Origin: Betaproteobacteria bacterium
Lineage (GTDB): Bacteria; Pseudomonadota; Gammaproteobacteria; Burkholderiales; Burkholderiaceae_C
Reading direction: 5' to 3'
NCBI GenBank assembly: GCA_005882155.1
Contig: VBCQ01000043.1
Coordinates: 1-12,257 of the forward strand
Length of the DNA: 12,257 bases
Shown here: piece by piece, positions 1 through 6,911 of the stretch
How the letters are laid out: every line of letters starts with the position of its first letter
Position numbering within the stretch: the first letter of the stretch is position 1
The notes under the pieces: model-generated
Database searches by the model: none
Told to the model about the DNA's origin: nothing
The model's input: only the letters and a program-made list of their open reading frames with translations
Made by a program: the position numbers and the translations under genes

Positions 1-458
1 ATGACGATGTTTTGCGGCGTCAGCGGCTTCAGCACCACGGTGTAGACGACCGCGTAGCCGACGAAGGTCGCGAAGGTCAGCCACATCGTCAGCGGATTGA
101 CCATGAAGTACAGCAGCGCGCTGCCGGCGGCACACAGCGCGCCGGAGAACGCGAGCGTCTGCGTGTTGGTCAGCTGACCCTTGGCGGTCGGTCGCCACGC
201 AGTGCGCGCCATCTTCGCGTCGATGCGCTGCTCGACGACGCAGTTGAACGCTGCTGCCGCAGCCGCCACCAGCCAGATGCCGGCGGTCGCCGGCAGCGCC
301 ACCGCCCAGTCCGGCAAACCGGGCACCGCGAGCAACATGCCGATGACGGCGCAGAAGACGATCAACTGCACGACCCGCGGTTTCGTCAGCGCATAGAACT
401 GCCGCATGCGCGAGGCGCGCGACACCGCGACGATGGGGTTGGCGAGGGTGTTGGACAT
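1..458 (-). CDS. ctaB: Heme O synthase (protoheme IX farnesyltransferase), 3' end cut by window edge
   Basis: CtaB (also CyoE/Cox10) is the membrane prenyltransferase that adds a farnesyl group to heme b, giving heme O, which CtaA then oxidises to heme A for the oxidase. The N-terminal 152 residues are visible, about half the usual ~300. The fragment begins MSNTLANP, has the typical FYALTKPRV entry into the first membrane helix, and carries the first prenyl-diphosphate/Mg-binding motif as N72-C-V-V-E76-Q-R-I-D80, followed by KMART and a nearby RP. The first acid is Glu rather than the Asp of the generic UbiA-family NxxxDxxxD; I recall this as common in betaproteobacterial CtaB. The ATG at 458 is secure because an in-frame TAG lies 18 bases upstream; no clear Shine-Dalgarno is seen. 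It follows ctaA after 27 bases on the same strand, so it is probably cotranscribed. Identification is firm; the second active-site motif lies outside the window. Confidence 0.95.
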   Translation of the reverse strand, partial: MSNTLANPIVAVSRASRMRQFYALTKPRVVQLIVFCAVIGMLLAVPGLPDWAVALPATAGIWLVAAAAAAFNCVVEQRIDAKMARTAWRPTAKGQLTNTQTLAFSGALCAAGSALLYFMVNPLTMWLTFATFVGYAVVYTVVLKPLTPQNIV

Positions 459-485
459 GGCCGAGCAGAGATTCTACGAAGCCGC

Positions 486-1655
486 CTACGACGGTGACGA
501 CAGCGATGACATCGTGGCCGCGCCGCGCATCGGGCTGGCCAGTGGCTCGGCTCGCTGCCGCGCCTGGTGCACGCGCACGAGCAGCACGGTGAGCAAGCTG
601 AGCAGCACCGCCGCGCCGCCGGTATGCGCCATCGCCGCGACGAGCGGCCAGCCGAGCACGACATTGCTGAGCCCGCTCGCAAACTGCCACGCCGCCACGC
701 CGGCGAGCGCCAGCGCCCAACGGCGTTGCGCCGAATCACCCAGCGACAGCCGCCACGCGAGCAATCCGATCGCGCTGAACAGCAGCAGCGCGCCGACCCG
801 ATGCGCCATGTGGATCGCGGTCAGCGCTGCGAACGGCAGCATCTCGCCGCCTTGGCCGACGCCGAGCGCTCGCACGAGCGCGAAGCCATGCGCAAAGTCC
901 ATTGCCGGCCACCAGCTGCCCTGGCACTGCGGGAAGTCGGAACAAGCGAGCACCGCGTAGTTCGTGCTGACCCAGCCGCCGAGCGCGATCTGCAGCACGC
1001 ACAGCGCGAACACCGCGACGCTGCCGACGACGAGCGCGCGCGGCAGCACCAAGGGCTGCGGTCGATACGCCTGCGCTTGCGCTGCGAGCATCGCCATCAA
1101 GCCGAGGCCGAGCAGCAGGTGCGTCGTGACGATCGCCGGGTACAGCTTCATCGTCACCGTCAGCGCGCCGAACGCGCCTTGAACGCCAACCCAGACGAAG
1201 GTCGCGGTGGCCCACCACGGCGAGATTGCGGCGCGTCGGCGGCGGGTTTCGATCCAGCTCAAGACCATCAGCATCGCACTCAAAACGCCGATGCCGGCGG
1301 CGAAGTAGCGGTGGACCATCTCGATCCACGCCTTGCTGTGCGTCACCGGGCCACTGGGCATCGCCGTTTGCGCGGCGTGAATCGCAGCCTGCGCGCCGAC
1401 TGGGCTCGCGCTGCCGTAGCAGCCCGGCCAATCGGGGCAGCCGAGGCCCGAGTCGGTGAGCCGGGTGAAGGCGCCGACCAGCACGAGGTCGAAGGTGAGG
1501 AATAGCGTCAGCAAGGTCAGCGCACGCAAGCGCGCGGCCGGCTCGGCATGGCGGTGCCGCAGCCACAGCCAGGCGAGCGGACCGGTGGCCAGCGCGATGC
1601 CGAGCGCCGCGATGTGGGCGAGCGGCGTGAGGTCGTACAGCGGCTGGGCGTTCAT
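486..1655 (-). CDS. ctaA: Heme A synthase (Cox15/CtaA family)
   Basis: CtaA oxidises the C8 methyl of heme O to a formyl group, giving heme A. The 389-residue protein has about eight hydrophobic segments in two related halves. The first half shows the TRLTDSGLGCPDWPGC motif (C73, C79), the catalytic Glu and heme-ligand region IEMVHRY (E112, H115) and H179 in TTHLLLG. The second half shows GGWVSTNYAVLACSDFPQC (C238, C244), IHMAHRVGA (H282, H285) and H344 in MAHTGG. Both cysteine pairs and the paired histidines expected of the family are present. The frame stays open to 1772, but the extra N-terminus there is arginine-rich and lies inside the preceding gene; MNAQPLYDLTPLAHIA at 1655 leads directly into helix 1 and is the natural start. 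It begins 14 bases after the SCO-like gene stops and ends in TAG 27 bases before ctaB, so SURF1, the SCO-like gene, ctaA and ctaB look like one unit. Confidence 0.95.
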   Translation of the reverse strand: MNAQPLYDLTPLAHIAALGIALATGPLAWLWLRHRHAEPAARLRALTLLTLFLTFDLVLVGAFTRLTDSGLGCPDWPGCYGSASPVGAQAAIHAAQTAMPSGPVTHSKAWIEMVHRYFAAGIGVLSAMLMVLSWIETRRRRAAISPWWATATFVWVGVQGAFGALTVTMKLYPAIVTTHLLLGLGLMAMLAAQAQAYRPQPLVLPRALVVGSVAVFALCVLQIALGGWVSTNYAVLACSDFPQCQGSWWPAMDFAHGFALVRALGVGQGGEMLPFAALTAIHMAHRVGALLLFSAIGLLAWRLSLGDSAQRRWALALAGVAAWQFASGLSNVVLGWPLVAAMAHTGGAAVLLSLLTVLLVRVHQARQRAEPLASPMRGAATMSSLSSPS

Positions 1656-1669
1656 TGGCGTGCGCTCGG

Positions 1670-2374
1670 TCAGCGCCCCGGAAAGTCCCACGACGCCGAG
1701 GCATGCAGCAGGCGCTCGAGGTCGCGCTTCAGCTTCGCCGGATCGGGGTCGGCGGGCGCGCGCATCATCCACTGGCCCATCGGATCGACGAGGTACAGGT
1801 GCTGCTCGAGCGTGTGGCCCGCGGACGGAGCGAGCCAGGTCGCGAGCGCCTCGCGCGGCACGCGCAGCACCGTCGGCGATTCAGCCACCGTGATGGCCTG
1901 CAGCAGCGCCGGCCGCGGCGCCGCCGCATCGACGATGAGCCAGACCTTGTCGACGCGGCCTTTGTCGCGGCCCAAGGTCTCGCGCAACTGGCGCTGCAGG
2001 TAGAGCTGCGTTTCGCAACCGGCGTCGCAAGCGGCGCCGGAGACGACGACGAGCAGCCACTGGCCGCGCAGGCTTGCGGGCTTGACGCGTTCGCCGGCGA
2101 GCGTCGTCAGCGGCAGGCTGTCGGGAATGGCGCGCGGCGGCGTGATCAGTGTGCTGTAGTTGGTTCGGCTTTCGGGCCGGATCACGAAGTAGGTGAGGTA
2201 CGACGCGACGACCGGCGCCGCGCACACCGCCAGCACGGCGAGCATCTTCCAGCGGCCGCTCGTCGTGCGGCGTGCCGCATCGCTCGCATCAGGCGACGGC
2301 ATCGAATGAACCGTGAACCTCAGCGGCTCAGGCGCGACGCTTGAGCCAGGGGCCGACGAGTTGGAACCAGACAT
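1670..2374 (-). CDS. SCO-like membrane-anchored thioredoxin-fold protein of the oxidase cluster
   Basis: A 234-residue protein with one membrane anchor at about residues 43-65 (KMLAVLAVCAAPVVASYLTY) and a periplasmic-type domain. The domain has a CxxxC pair (C116-D-A-G-C120) and, further on, H187-TLEQH192 before LYLVDPMGQW. This arrangement resembles SCO1/SenC copper chaperones, where a CxxxC and a distal His bind copper for the CuA site of subunit II. It is divergent: the CxxxCP signature of SCO is missing and the His lies two residues further from the DP turn than I would expect. Copper delivery is therefore an inference from fold and position between SURF1 and ctaA. The start at 2374 overlaps the end of SURF1 by 47 bases and has AGG five bases upstream. 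ATG 2302 would remove the overlap, but it would also drop the LRFTVHSMP segment that I recall as conserved in relatives and it has a poorer ribosome site. Confidence 0.85.
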   Translation of the reverse strand: MSGSNSSAPGSSVAPEPLRFTVHSMPSPDASDAARRTTSGRWKMLAVLAVCAAPVVASYLTYFVIRPESRTNYSTLITPPRAIPDSLPLTTLAGERVKPASLRGQWLLVVVSGAACDAGCETQLYLQRQLRETLGRDKGRVDKVWLIVDAAAPRPALLQAITVAESPTVLRVPREALATWLAPSAGHTLEQHLYLVDPMGQWMMRAPADPDPAKLKRDLERLLHASASWDFPGR

Positions 2375-3050
2375 ACAAACCTGTCATCAGCGCACACAAG
2401 GCAAACCACTGGAAGGCATAGCCGTAGTGCTTTTGAACATCGACCGCGGGAGGCGACCATTGACGCGCGAGGCCATCGTTGGCGCCAGCGCCGGCATCGT
2501 CCTGCACCAGCGACAGCGGTGCGAGCCGCAGCCCGGTCTCGCGCGAATATGCGGCCAGATCGAGATTTTGACGGATCGGGCCAGAGGCCGCCGCGCTGAA
2601 CTCGTACAGCCGCGCCGGAGGCGGGGCAATGTGGCCGACGACGCTGACCTCGCCCGATGGCGTGGCGAGCATCGGCAGCCGCGTGCGATCGGCCGCGTCG
2701 CGCGGCACCCAGCCACGCTGCACCAGCACGGCAACCCGCGAATCGGCGAGCTGCAGCGGCGTGACGACGAAGAAGCCGGGCCGGCCATTCATCTGCCGGT
2801 TGTCGAGGAAGATTGTGAAGCGGCTGACCCAGCGCCCGGTCAAGCGGGCGCGCCGGTAGTGCAATGCGTTGACCTCGTCGGCGTCTGCTTCCAATGCAGC
2901 GAGCGGCAGTTCGGGTAGCCCAGCGCGCTCGCTGAACGCGTGCTGCAGCGCCTCTTTCTGCGCCGCGCGCTGCAGCTGCCAGATGCCGAGGCGCGCGGTG
3001 ACGACGACGCCGATGAGCGTCGCGAGCAACACCCACAGCGCGCGCTTCAT
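2328..3050 (-). CDS. SURF1 family cytochrome oxidase assembly protein
   Basis: SURF1 (Shy1 in yeast) helps insert heme a into subunit I of the oxidase. The 240-residue length and layout are typical: an N-terminal membrane helix (about residues 4-20), a periplasmic domain, and a C-terminal helix (about 209-232) ending in basic residues. Family motifs are LGIWQLQRAAQKE (21-33), YRRARLTGRW (65-74), LDNRQMNGRPGFFVVTPL (82-99), VLVQRGWVPRD (108-118) and KHYGYAFQWF (207-216). It is the first gene of the second minus-strand run. Its start codon lies 39 bases from the ATG of a divergently read DUF2909 gene, so it may have its own promoter there; no strong minus-strand promoter is visible. The ribosome site (GGACG region) is weak. 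Its 3' end overlaps the SCO-like gene, suggesting translational coupling. Confidence 0.96.
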   Translation of the reverse strand: MKRALWVLLATLIGVVVTARLGIWQLQRAAQKEALQHAFSERAGLPELPLAALEADADEVNALHYRRARLTGRWVSRFTIFLDNRQMNGRPGFFVVTPLQLADSRVAVLVQRGWVPRDAADRTRLPMLATPSGEVSVVGHIAPPPARLYEFSAAASGPIRQNLDLAAYSRETGLRLAPLSLVQDDAGAGANDGLARQWSPPAVDVQKHYGYAFQWFALCALMTGLYVWFQLVGPWLKRRA

Positions 3051-3075
3051 TCGACGGCGCGTCCGGTGGCGAGCG

Positions 3076-3081
3076 GATAAT
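3076..3081 (+). promoter_or_regulatory. Possible -10 element of the DUF2909 gene
   Basis: GATAAT matches the sigma-70 -10 consensus at five of six positions and stands out in very GC-rich surroundings. A weak -35 candidate, TCGACG at 3051-3056, lies 19 bases upstream. The predicted transcript start, about seven bases downstream (near 3088), would almost coincide with the ATG at 3090. The reverse complement of the same AT-rich core (ATTATC) could contribute to a SURF1 promoter, but its match is poorer. This is motif reading only. Confidence 0.35.
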
Positions 3082-3089
3082 CGGTGCGC

Positions 3090-3308
3090 ATGAAATGGCT
3101 CGTCGCGCTCGCGTTCATCGGCATCCTCGGCGCCCTCTTCGGAGCCGGCGTCGCGATGATCCGTGGCGGCCGCAAGGACGATCCGACGAGCAAGAAAATG
3201 GCCAACGCGCTCGCGCTGCGCGTGATCCTGTCAGTGGCGCTGTTCCTGTGCATTCTGATCAGCTACAAGCTCGGATGGATTCATCCAACCGGGATTCCCA
3301 AGGGCTGA
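3090..3308 (+). CDS. Twin-transmembrane small protein (DUF2909 family)
   Basis: A 72-residue membrane protein with two hydrophobic helices (about residues 3-23 and 44-62) joined by a basic, polar linker (RGGRKDDPTSKKMANAL). Sequence and position match the DUF2909 twin-transmembrane proteins found next to the ctaE/SURF1 junction of betaproteobacteria. The function is unknown; a role in oxidase assembly or stability is suggested only by the neighbourhood. It is the only gene in the oxidase locus on the plus strand, back to back with SURF1 and convergent with ctaE, from which it is separated by a hairpin terminator. A GTG six bases upstream (3084) is in frame. I prefer ATG 3090 because MKWLVALAF is a natural membrane start. 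No Shine-Dalgarno is visible, but a GATAAT hexamer at 3076-3081 sits where a -10 box would produce a leaderless message. Confidence 0.85.
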   Translation: MKWLVALAFIGILGALFGAGVAMIRGGRKDDPTSKKMANALALRVILSVALFLCILISYKLGWIHPTGIPKG

Positions 3309-3330
3309 CCCCAACTTCCGCATGAAGCAA

Positions 3331-3353
3331 GAAGGCCGCTCGACGCGGCCTTC
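3331..3353. terminator. Bidirectional hairpin terminator between DUF2909 and ctaE
   Basis: GAAGGCCGC (3331-3339) and GCGGCCTTC (3345-3353) form a perfect 9-base-pair stem with the five-base loop TCGAC. It lies in the 69-base gap between two convergent stop codons. On the plus strand it is followed by GTTGC and preceded by an A-rich stretch. On the minus strand the stem is followed by TTGCTTC. The T-runs are short, so termination may be partial, but stem strength and position make a shared terminator likely. It would separate the coxB-to-ctaE run from the SURF1-to-ctaB run. Confidence 0.75.
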
Positions 3354-3377
3354 GTTGCGAGTGGCTCTGCAGACCGC

Positions 3378-4262
3378 TCAGATCCAGTAGACGACGACGT
3401 ACAGACCGAGCCAGACGACGTCGACGAAGTGCCAGTACCAGGCCGCGCCCTCGAAGCCGAAGTGGCGCTGCGGCGTGAAGTGGCCCTTCATGATGCGGAT
3501 CGTGATGAACAGCAGCATCAGCATGCCGACGAACACGTGAAATCCGTGGAAGCCGGTCAGCATGTAGAAGGTCGAGCCGTAGATGCCCGAGCTCAGCTTC
3601 AAGTTCAGCTCGTGATAGGCATGCGTGTACTCGTAGCCTTGCAGGCCGAGGAACAGGATGCCGAGCAGCACGGTGATCCACATGAAGACGATCGCACGGG
3701 TGCGCTGGTTGGCGATCAGCGCGTGGTGCGCGATCGTCAGCGTGACGCCCGAGCTCAACAGCAGCGTCGTGTTGATCGTCGGGATCGGCCACGGGCCCAT
3801 CGTCGTGAACGGGTCGACGGTGTTCGCCGGCGACGCGGTGAAGCCGGCTTGCACGCTTGGCCAGACGGCCTTGAAGTCGGGCCACAGCACCGCGTTCTCG
3901 AGGCTGGCGAGCGCCGGCACTGTGTGCAGGCGCGACCAGTACAGCGCGCCGAAGAAGGCGCCGAAGAACATCACTTCCGAGAAGATGAACCAGCTCATGC
4001 TCCAGCGGAACGAGGTGTCGACGCGGTCGCCGTAGAGACCGCCTTCGCTTTCGCTGATCGCTTGGCGGAACCACTGCTGCAGCGTGAACGCCCACAGCAG
4101 CAGCCCGAACATCAGCGAGTAGGCGCCCCAGCCCGCGCCGTTGATCCATTGACCGGCGCCGAAGATCACGAAGAACAGGCCGGTAGCGGCCATGACCGGG
4201 AAGCGCGATGGCTCGGGGATGAAGTAGTACGGAGCGTGTCCGGGTGGCGTCAGAGCCGACAT
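3378..4262 (-). CDS. ctaE: Cytochrome c oxidase subunit III
   Basis: Subunit III (CoxC) is the seven-helix core subunit that binds lipids beside subunit I and supports the proton uptake path; it carries no metal. The 294-residue protein begins MSALTPPGHAPYYFIPEPSR, which leads straight into the first helix. The conserved FSEVMFFGAFFGALYW segment holds the family Glu at about residue 96. Later come IAHHALIANQ (around 177-186), GYEYTHAYHE (209-218), FHGFHVFVGMLML (238-250) and the closing WYWHFVDVVWLGLYVVVYW. It is complete and full length. A clear Shine-Dalgarno AGGAG lies at 4269-4273, six bases before the ATG. It follows the DUF2970 gene after 33 bases and is the last gene of the first oxidase run, ending just before a hairpin terminator. 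Confidence 0.97.
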   Translation of the reverse strand: MSALTPPGHAPYYFIPEPSRFPVMAATGLFFVIFGAGQWINGAGWGAYSLMFGLLLWAFTLQQWFRQAISESEGGLYGDRVDTSFRWSMSWFIFSEVMFFGAFFGALYWSRLHTVPALASLENAVLWPDFKAVWPSVQAGFTASPANTVDPFTTMGPWPIPTINTTLLLSSGVTLTIAHHALIANQRTRAIVFMWITVLLGILFLGLQGYEYTHAYHELNLKLSSGIYGSTFYMLTGFHGFHVFVGMLMLLFITIRIMKGHFTPQRHFGFEGAAWYWHFVDVVWLGLYVVVYWI

Positions 4263-4295
4263 TGTTTTCTCCTGCTTTCGATCTGTCTTGAAACT

Positions 4296-4526
4296 CTATC
4301 GGGCGACGCCGCTCGCGAGCACCCAGTTCACCAGCAGCACCAGTACGATGATGAACAGCGCGGCGCCGATCACGCCGGCAATGACGACGTGAACCGGATT
4401 CAAGCGGCTCACGTCTTTTTCGTACTCGGCCGACTTGCGAACGCCGAAGAACGACCAGCCGACGGCCTTCATCGTCTGCAGGAACGAGCCCTTGCGCTGC
4501 GCTGCATCCTTCAGCGACGAGCTCAT
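4296..4526 (-). CDS. DUF2970 family single-helix membrane protein
   Basis: A 76-residue protein with a short basic N-terminus (MSSSLKDAAQRKGSFLQTMK), then AVGWSFFGVRK, a polar stretch, and one strong membrane helix at about residues 45-70 (VHVVIAGVIGAALFIIVLVL). The FFGVRK–LNPVH–one-helix layout fits DUF2970, a family often found between ctaG and ctaE in betaproteobacteria. No reaction is known; a structural or assembly role in the oxidase is inferred from position only. The frame is open far upstream into ctaG, but ATG 4526 shares an ATGA overlap with the ctaG stop, the usual sign of translational coupling. ctaE follows 33 bases downstream. Confidence 0.88.
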   Translation of the reverse strand: MSSSLKDAAQRKGSFLQTMKAVGWSFFGVRKSAEYEKDVSRLNPVHVVIAGVIGAALFIIVLVLLVNWVLASGVAR

Positions 4527-5137
4527 GTGCGCGGCTCCTTGGCGGGCAACACAGCGGCCTGCGGCGCCGGCGGAACCTTGCCGCCGACCTCGAAGAAGGT
4601 GTACGACAAGGTGATCGTCGTCACGTCCTTCGGCAACTTCGAATCGATGACGAATACGACCGGCCAGCGCTTGGTCTCGCCCGGCTTCAAGGTGTACTCG
4701 TTGAAGCAGAAGCACTCGAGCTTGTTGAAGTGCGGCGACGCCTGCTTCGGCGCGTAACTTGGGATCGCTTGCGCGGCCATCGTGCGCGATTGCGTGTTCG
4801 TGAACTCGTACATCACCGTCGCGACTTCGCCGGGGTGCACGTCGAGGCGGCGCTGCGCCGGCTTGAAGTCCCACACCCCGCGCGCGTTCGCATCGAACTC
4901 GACGCTGATCGTTCGCGTCAAGTCGACTTGCGTGTTGCGTTTGTCGGCGCTGTTGCCGGGGACGGCGCGCTCGGACAGCGACAGCACGTTGATGCCGAGC
5001 GCGTTGCAGATCGAGCGATAGATCGGCACCAGCGCATAGCCGAAGGCGAACATCAGCGCGGCCACGACGAGCAGCTTGCCGACCATGCGCGCGTTGTCGC
5101 TGCGCAGTGCGGCGTCGCTGGGCGCGGGCGTGCTCAT
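4523..5137 (-). CDS. ctaG: Cytochrome c oxidase assembly protein CtaG (Cox11), CuB copper chaperone
   Basis: CtaG/Cox11 is a membrane-anchored copper chaperone that supplies copper to the CuB centre of subunit I. The 204 residues contain one N-terminal helix (about 19-40, ending LVPIYRSICNALG with C44) and a periplasmic immunoglobulin-like domain. That domain carries the hallmark ECFCF motif (C142, C144) inside NKLECFCFNEYTLKPGE. Length and motif order are typical of the family, and all three copper-related cysteines are present. It is translated tightly after the preceding small peptide gene: that gene's TGA is followed by two bases and then the ATG. Its own stop overlaps the start of the DUF2970 gene by four bases. 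The protein is named for oxidase assembly and is unrelated to the Bacillus caa3 protein also called CtaG. Confidence 0.97.
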   Translation of the reverse strand: MSTPAPSDAALRSDNARMVGKLLVVAALMFAFGYALVPIYRSICNALGINVLSLSERAVPGNSADKRNTQVDLTRTISVEFDANARGVWDFKPAQRRLDVHPGEVATVMYEFTNTQSRTMAAQAIPSYAPKQASPHFNKLECFCFNEYTLKPGETKRWPVVFVIDSKLPKDVTTITLSYTFFEVGGKVPPAPQAAVLPAKEPRT

Positions 5138-5139
5138 GC

Positions 5140-5250
5140 TCAGGCCCCGAACAGCGCCGCTTTGGCGATGAAGCCGACGAAGACGACGACCGCGATCGAC
5201 GCGAGGATCAGCGCGAGTCGCAGGTTGTGCTTCTTCTGCTCGGGCGTCAT
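5140..5250 (-). CDS. Cytochrome oxidase small assembly protein (36 residues)
   Basis: This very short gene encodes MTPEQKKHNLRLALILASIA followed by VVVFVGFIAKAALFGA: a basic, polar first ten residues and a single membrane helix at about 11-34. Peptides of this size and pattern, starting MTPEQKKxN, sit between ctaD and ctaG in many Burkholderiales and are annotated as a cytochrome oxidase small assembly protein. No mechanism is known to me. The case for a real gene is its fit in the operon: it starts 11 bases after the ctaD stop and ends two bases before the ctaG start, leaving almost no non-coding sequence, and it reads as a clean basic-then-hydrophobic peptide. The upstream ribosome site is weak, so translation may be coupled to ctaD. 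Confidence 0.85.
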   Translation of the reverse strand: MTPEQKKHNLRLALILASIAVVVFVGFIAKAALFGA

Positions 5251-5261
5251 GGCGCGCGGAC

Positions 5262-6887
5262 TCAGCCGATGACCTTGGTCGCCGCGCGATTGAGCTTCGG
5301 CGGCGTCTCGAAGGTGTGGAACGGTGCCGGCGACGGCACTTCCCACTCTAGGCCTTCGGCGCCTTCCCACGGCTGCTGCGGCGCTTTCGCACCTTGGCCG
5401 CGCATCATCGGCAGGACGATGAAGACGAAGAAGTAGACCTGCATCAAGCCGAAGCCGAGCGCGCCCAGCGAGGCGACCATGTTGAAGTCGGTGAACTGCA
5501 GCGGGTAGTCGGCGTAGCGGCGCGGCATGCCGGCGAGACCGAGGAAATGCATCGGGAAGAAGGTGACGTTGAAGAAGATCAACGAACCCCAGAAATGGAT
5601 CTTGCCGCGCGTCTCGTCGTACATCACGCCGGTCCACTTCGGGCCCCAGTAGTAGAAGCCGGCGAACATCGCGTACAGCGAGCCGGCGACGAGCACGTAG
5701 TGGAAGTGCGCGACGACGTAGTAGGTGTCCTGCAGCTGGATGTCGACCGGCGCGACCGACAGGATGAGTCCGGTGAAGCCGCCCATCGTGAAGACGAAGA
5801 TGAAGCCGACCGCGAACAGCATCGGCGTCTCGAAAGTCATCGAGCCGCGCCACATCGTCGCGACCCAGTTGAAGATCTTCACTCCGGTGGGCACCGCGAT
5901 CAGCATCGTCGCGTACATGAAGAACAGCTGCCCCGTCACCGGCATGCCGGTGGTGAACATGTGGTGGGCCCAGATGATGAACGAGAGAATCGCGATCGAT
6001 GCCGTCGCGTAGACCATCGACGTGTAGCCGAACAGCTTCTTGCGCGCGAACGCCGGGATGATCGCGCTGACGATGCCGAACGCCGGCAGGATCATGATGT
6101 AGACCTCGGGGTGGCCGAAGAACCAGAAGATGTGCTGGTACATCACCGGGTCGCCGCCGCCTGCGGGGTTGAAGAAGCTGGTGCCGAAGTGGCGATCCGT
6201 GAGCGTCATCGTGATCGCACCGGCCAACACCGGCATCACCGCGATCAGCAGGTAGGCGGTGATCAGCCAGGTCCAGCAGAACAGCGGCATCTTCATCAGC
6301 GTCATGCCCGGCGCGCGCATGTTGAGGACCGTCACGATGATGTTGATCGAGCCCATGATCGAGCTTGCGCCCATGATGTGCAGCGCGAAGATGCCGGCGT
6401 CCATCGACGGACCCATCTGCAGCGTCAGCGGTGCGTACAGCGTCCAGCCCGCCGCGGGTGCGCCACCGGGCATGAAGAACGAGCTGACGATCATGATCGC
6501 CGCTGGAATCAACAGCCAGAAGCTCAGGTTGTTCATCCGCGCAAACGCCATGTCGGCGGCGCCGATCTGCAGCGGAATCATCCAGTTCGCGAAGCCGACG
6601 AAGGCCGGCATGATCGCGCCGAACACCATGATCAGCCCGTGCATCGTCGTGAACTGGTTGAACATCTGCGGGTTCACGAACTGCAGGCCGGGCTGGAACA
6701 GCTCGAGGCGAATCAGCAGCGCCAGGATGCCGCCGACGATGAACATCGTGAACGAGAACAACAGGTACATCGTGCCGATGTCCTTGTGGTTCGTCGCGTA
6801 AAGCCAGCGCCGCCAGCCGTGCGGATGCTCGTGGGCGTGATCGTGATCGTGGCCGGGGGCCATCGGGTGGGGCAGAACTGCGCTCAT
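5262..6887 (-). CDS. ctaD: Cytochrome c oxidase subunit I (heme a, heme a3-CuB)
   Basis: CtaD (CoxA) is the catalytic proton-pumping subunit that reduces O2 at the heme a3-CuB site. The 541-residue protein has all the ligands: H83 and H396 for heme a, H394 for heme a3, and H259, H308 and H309 for CuB, with Y263 available for the His-Tyr crosslink. D- and K-channel residues are present: D112 and N119 in ADMAFARMNN, E261 in GHPEVY, and K337 in PTGVKIFNW. This marks a type A1 heme-copper oxidase. The start at 6887 has AAGGAA at 6895-6900, seven bases upstream. The N-terminus before the first helix is strikingly histidine-rich (HDHDHAHEHPHG, about 13-24). It lies 24 bases after coxB. The C-terminal tail after about 500 is polar and ends near VIG. 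Confidence 0.98.
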   Translation of the reverse strand: MSAVLPHPMAPGHDHDHAHEHPHGWRRWLYATNHKDIGTMYLLFSFTMFIVGGILALLIRLELFQPGLQFVNPQMFNQFTTMHGLIMVFGAIMPAFVGFANWMIPLQIGAADMAFARMNNLSFWLLIPAAIMIVSSFFMPGGAPAAGWTLYAPLTLQMGPSMDAGIFALHIMGASSIMGSINIIVTVLNMRAPGMTLMKMPLFCWTWLITAYLLIAVMPVLAGAITMTLTDRHFGTSFFNPAGGGDPVMYQHIFWFFGHPEVYIMILPAFGIVSAIIPAFARKKLFGYTSMVYATASIAILSFIIWAHHMFTTGMPVTGQLFFMYATMLIAVPTGVKIFNWVATMWRGSMTFETPMLFAVGFIFVFTMGGFTGLILSVAPVDIQLQDTYYVVAHFHYVLVAGSLYAMFAGFYYWGPKWTGVMYDETRGKIHFWGSLIFFNVTFFPMHFLGLAGMPRRYADYPLQFTDFNMVASLGALGFGLMQVYFFVFIVLPMMRGQGAKAPQQPWEGAEGLEWEVPSPAPFHTFETPPKLNRAATKVIG

Positions 6888-6911
6888 GGGGCGTTTCCTT
6901 GGACGGCGTCT

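Noticed and set aside
72..80. Glu instead of Asp in the CtaB NxxxDxxxD motif as a sign of inactivity (protein residues 72-80)
   Set aside because: The NCVVEQRID form is, as I recall it, normal in betaproteobacterial heme O synthases, and the rest of the motif is intact.
1656..1772. N-terminal extension of ctaA to 1772
   Set aside because: The added residues are Arg-rich, lie in the end of the SCO-like gene and precede a natural membrane-protein start at 1655.
3429..4757. A 442-codon plus-strand frame across ctaE, DUF2970 and ctaG
   Set aside because: It is a low-complexity Arg/Glu/His-rich shadow of three genes, with no recognisable domain.
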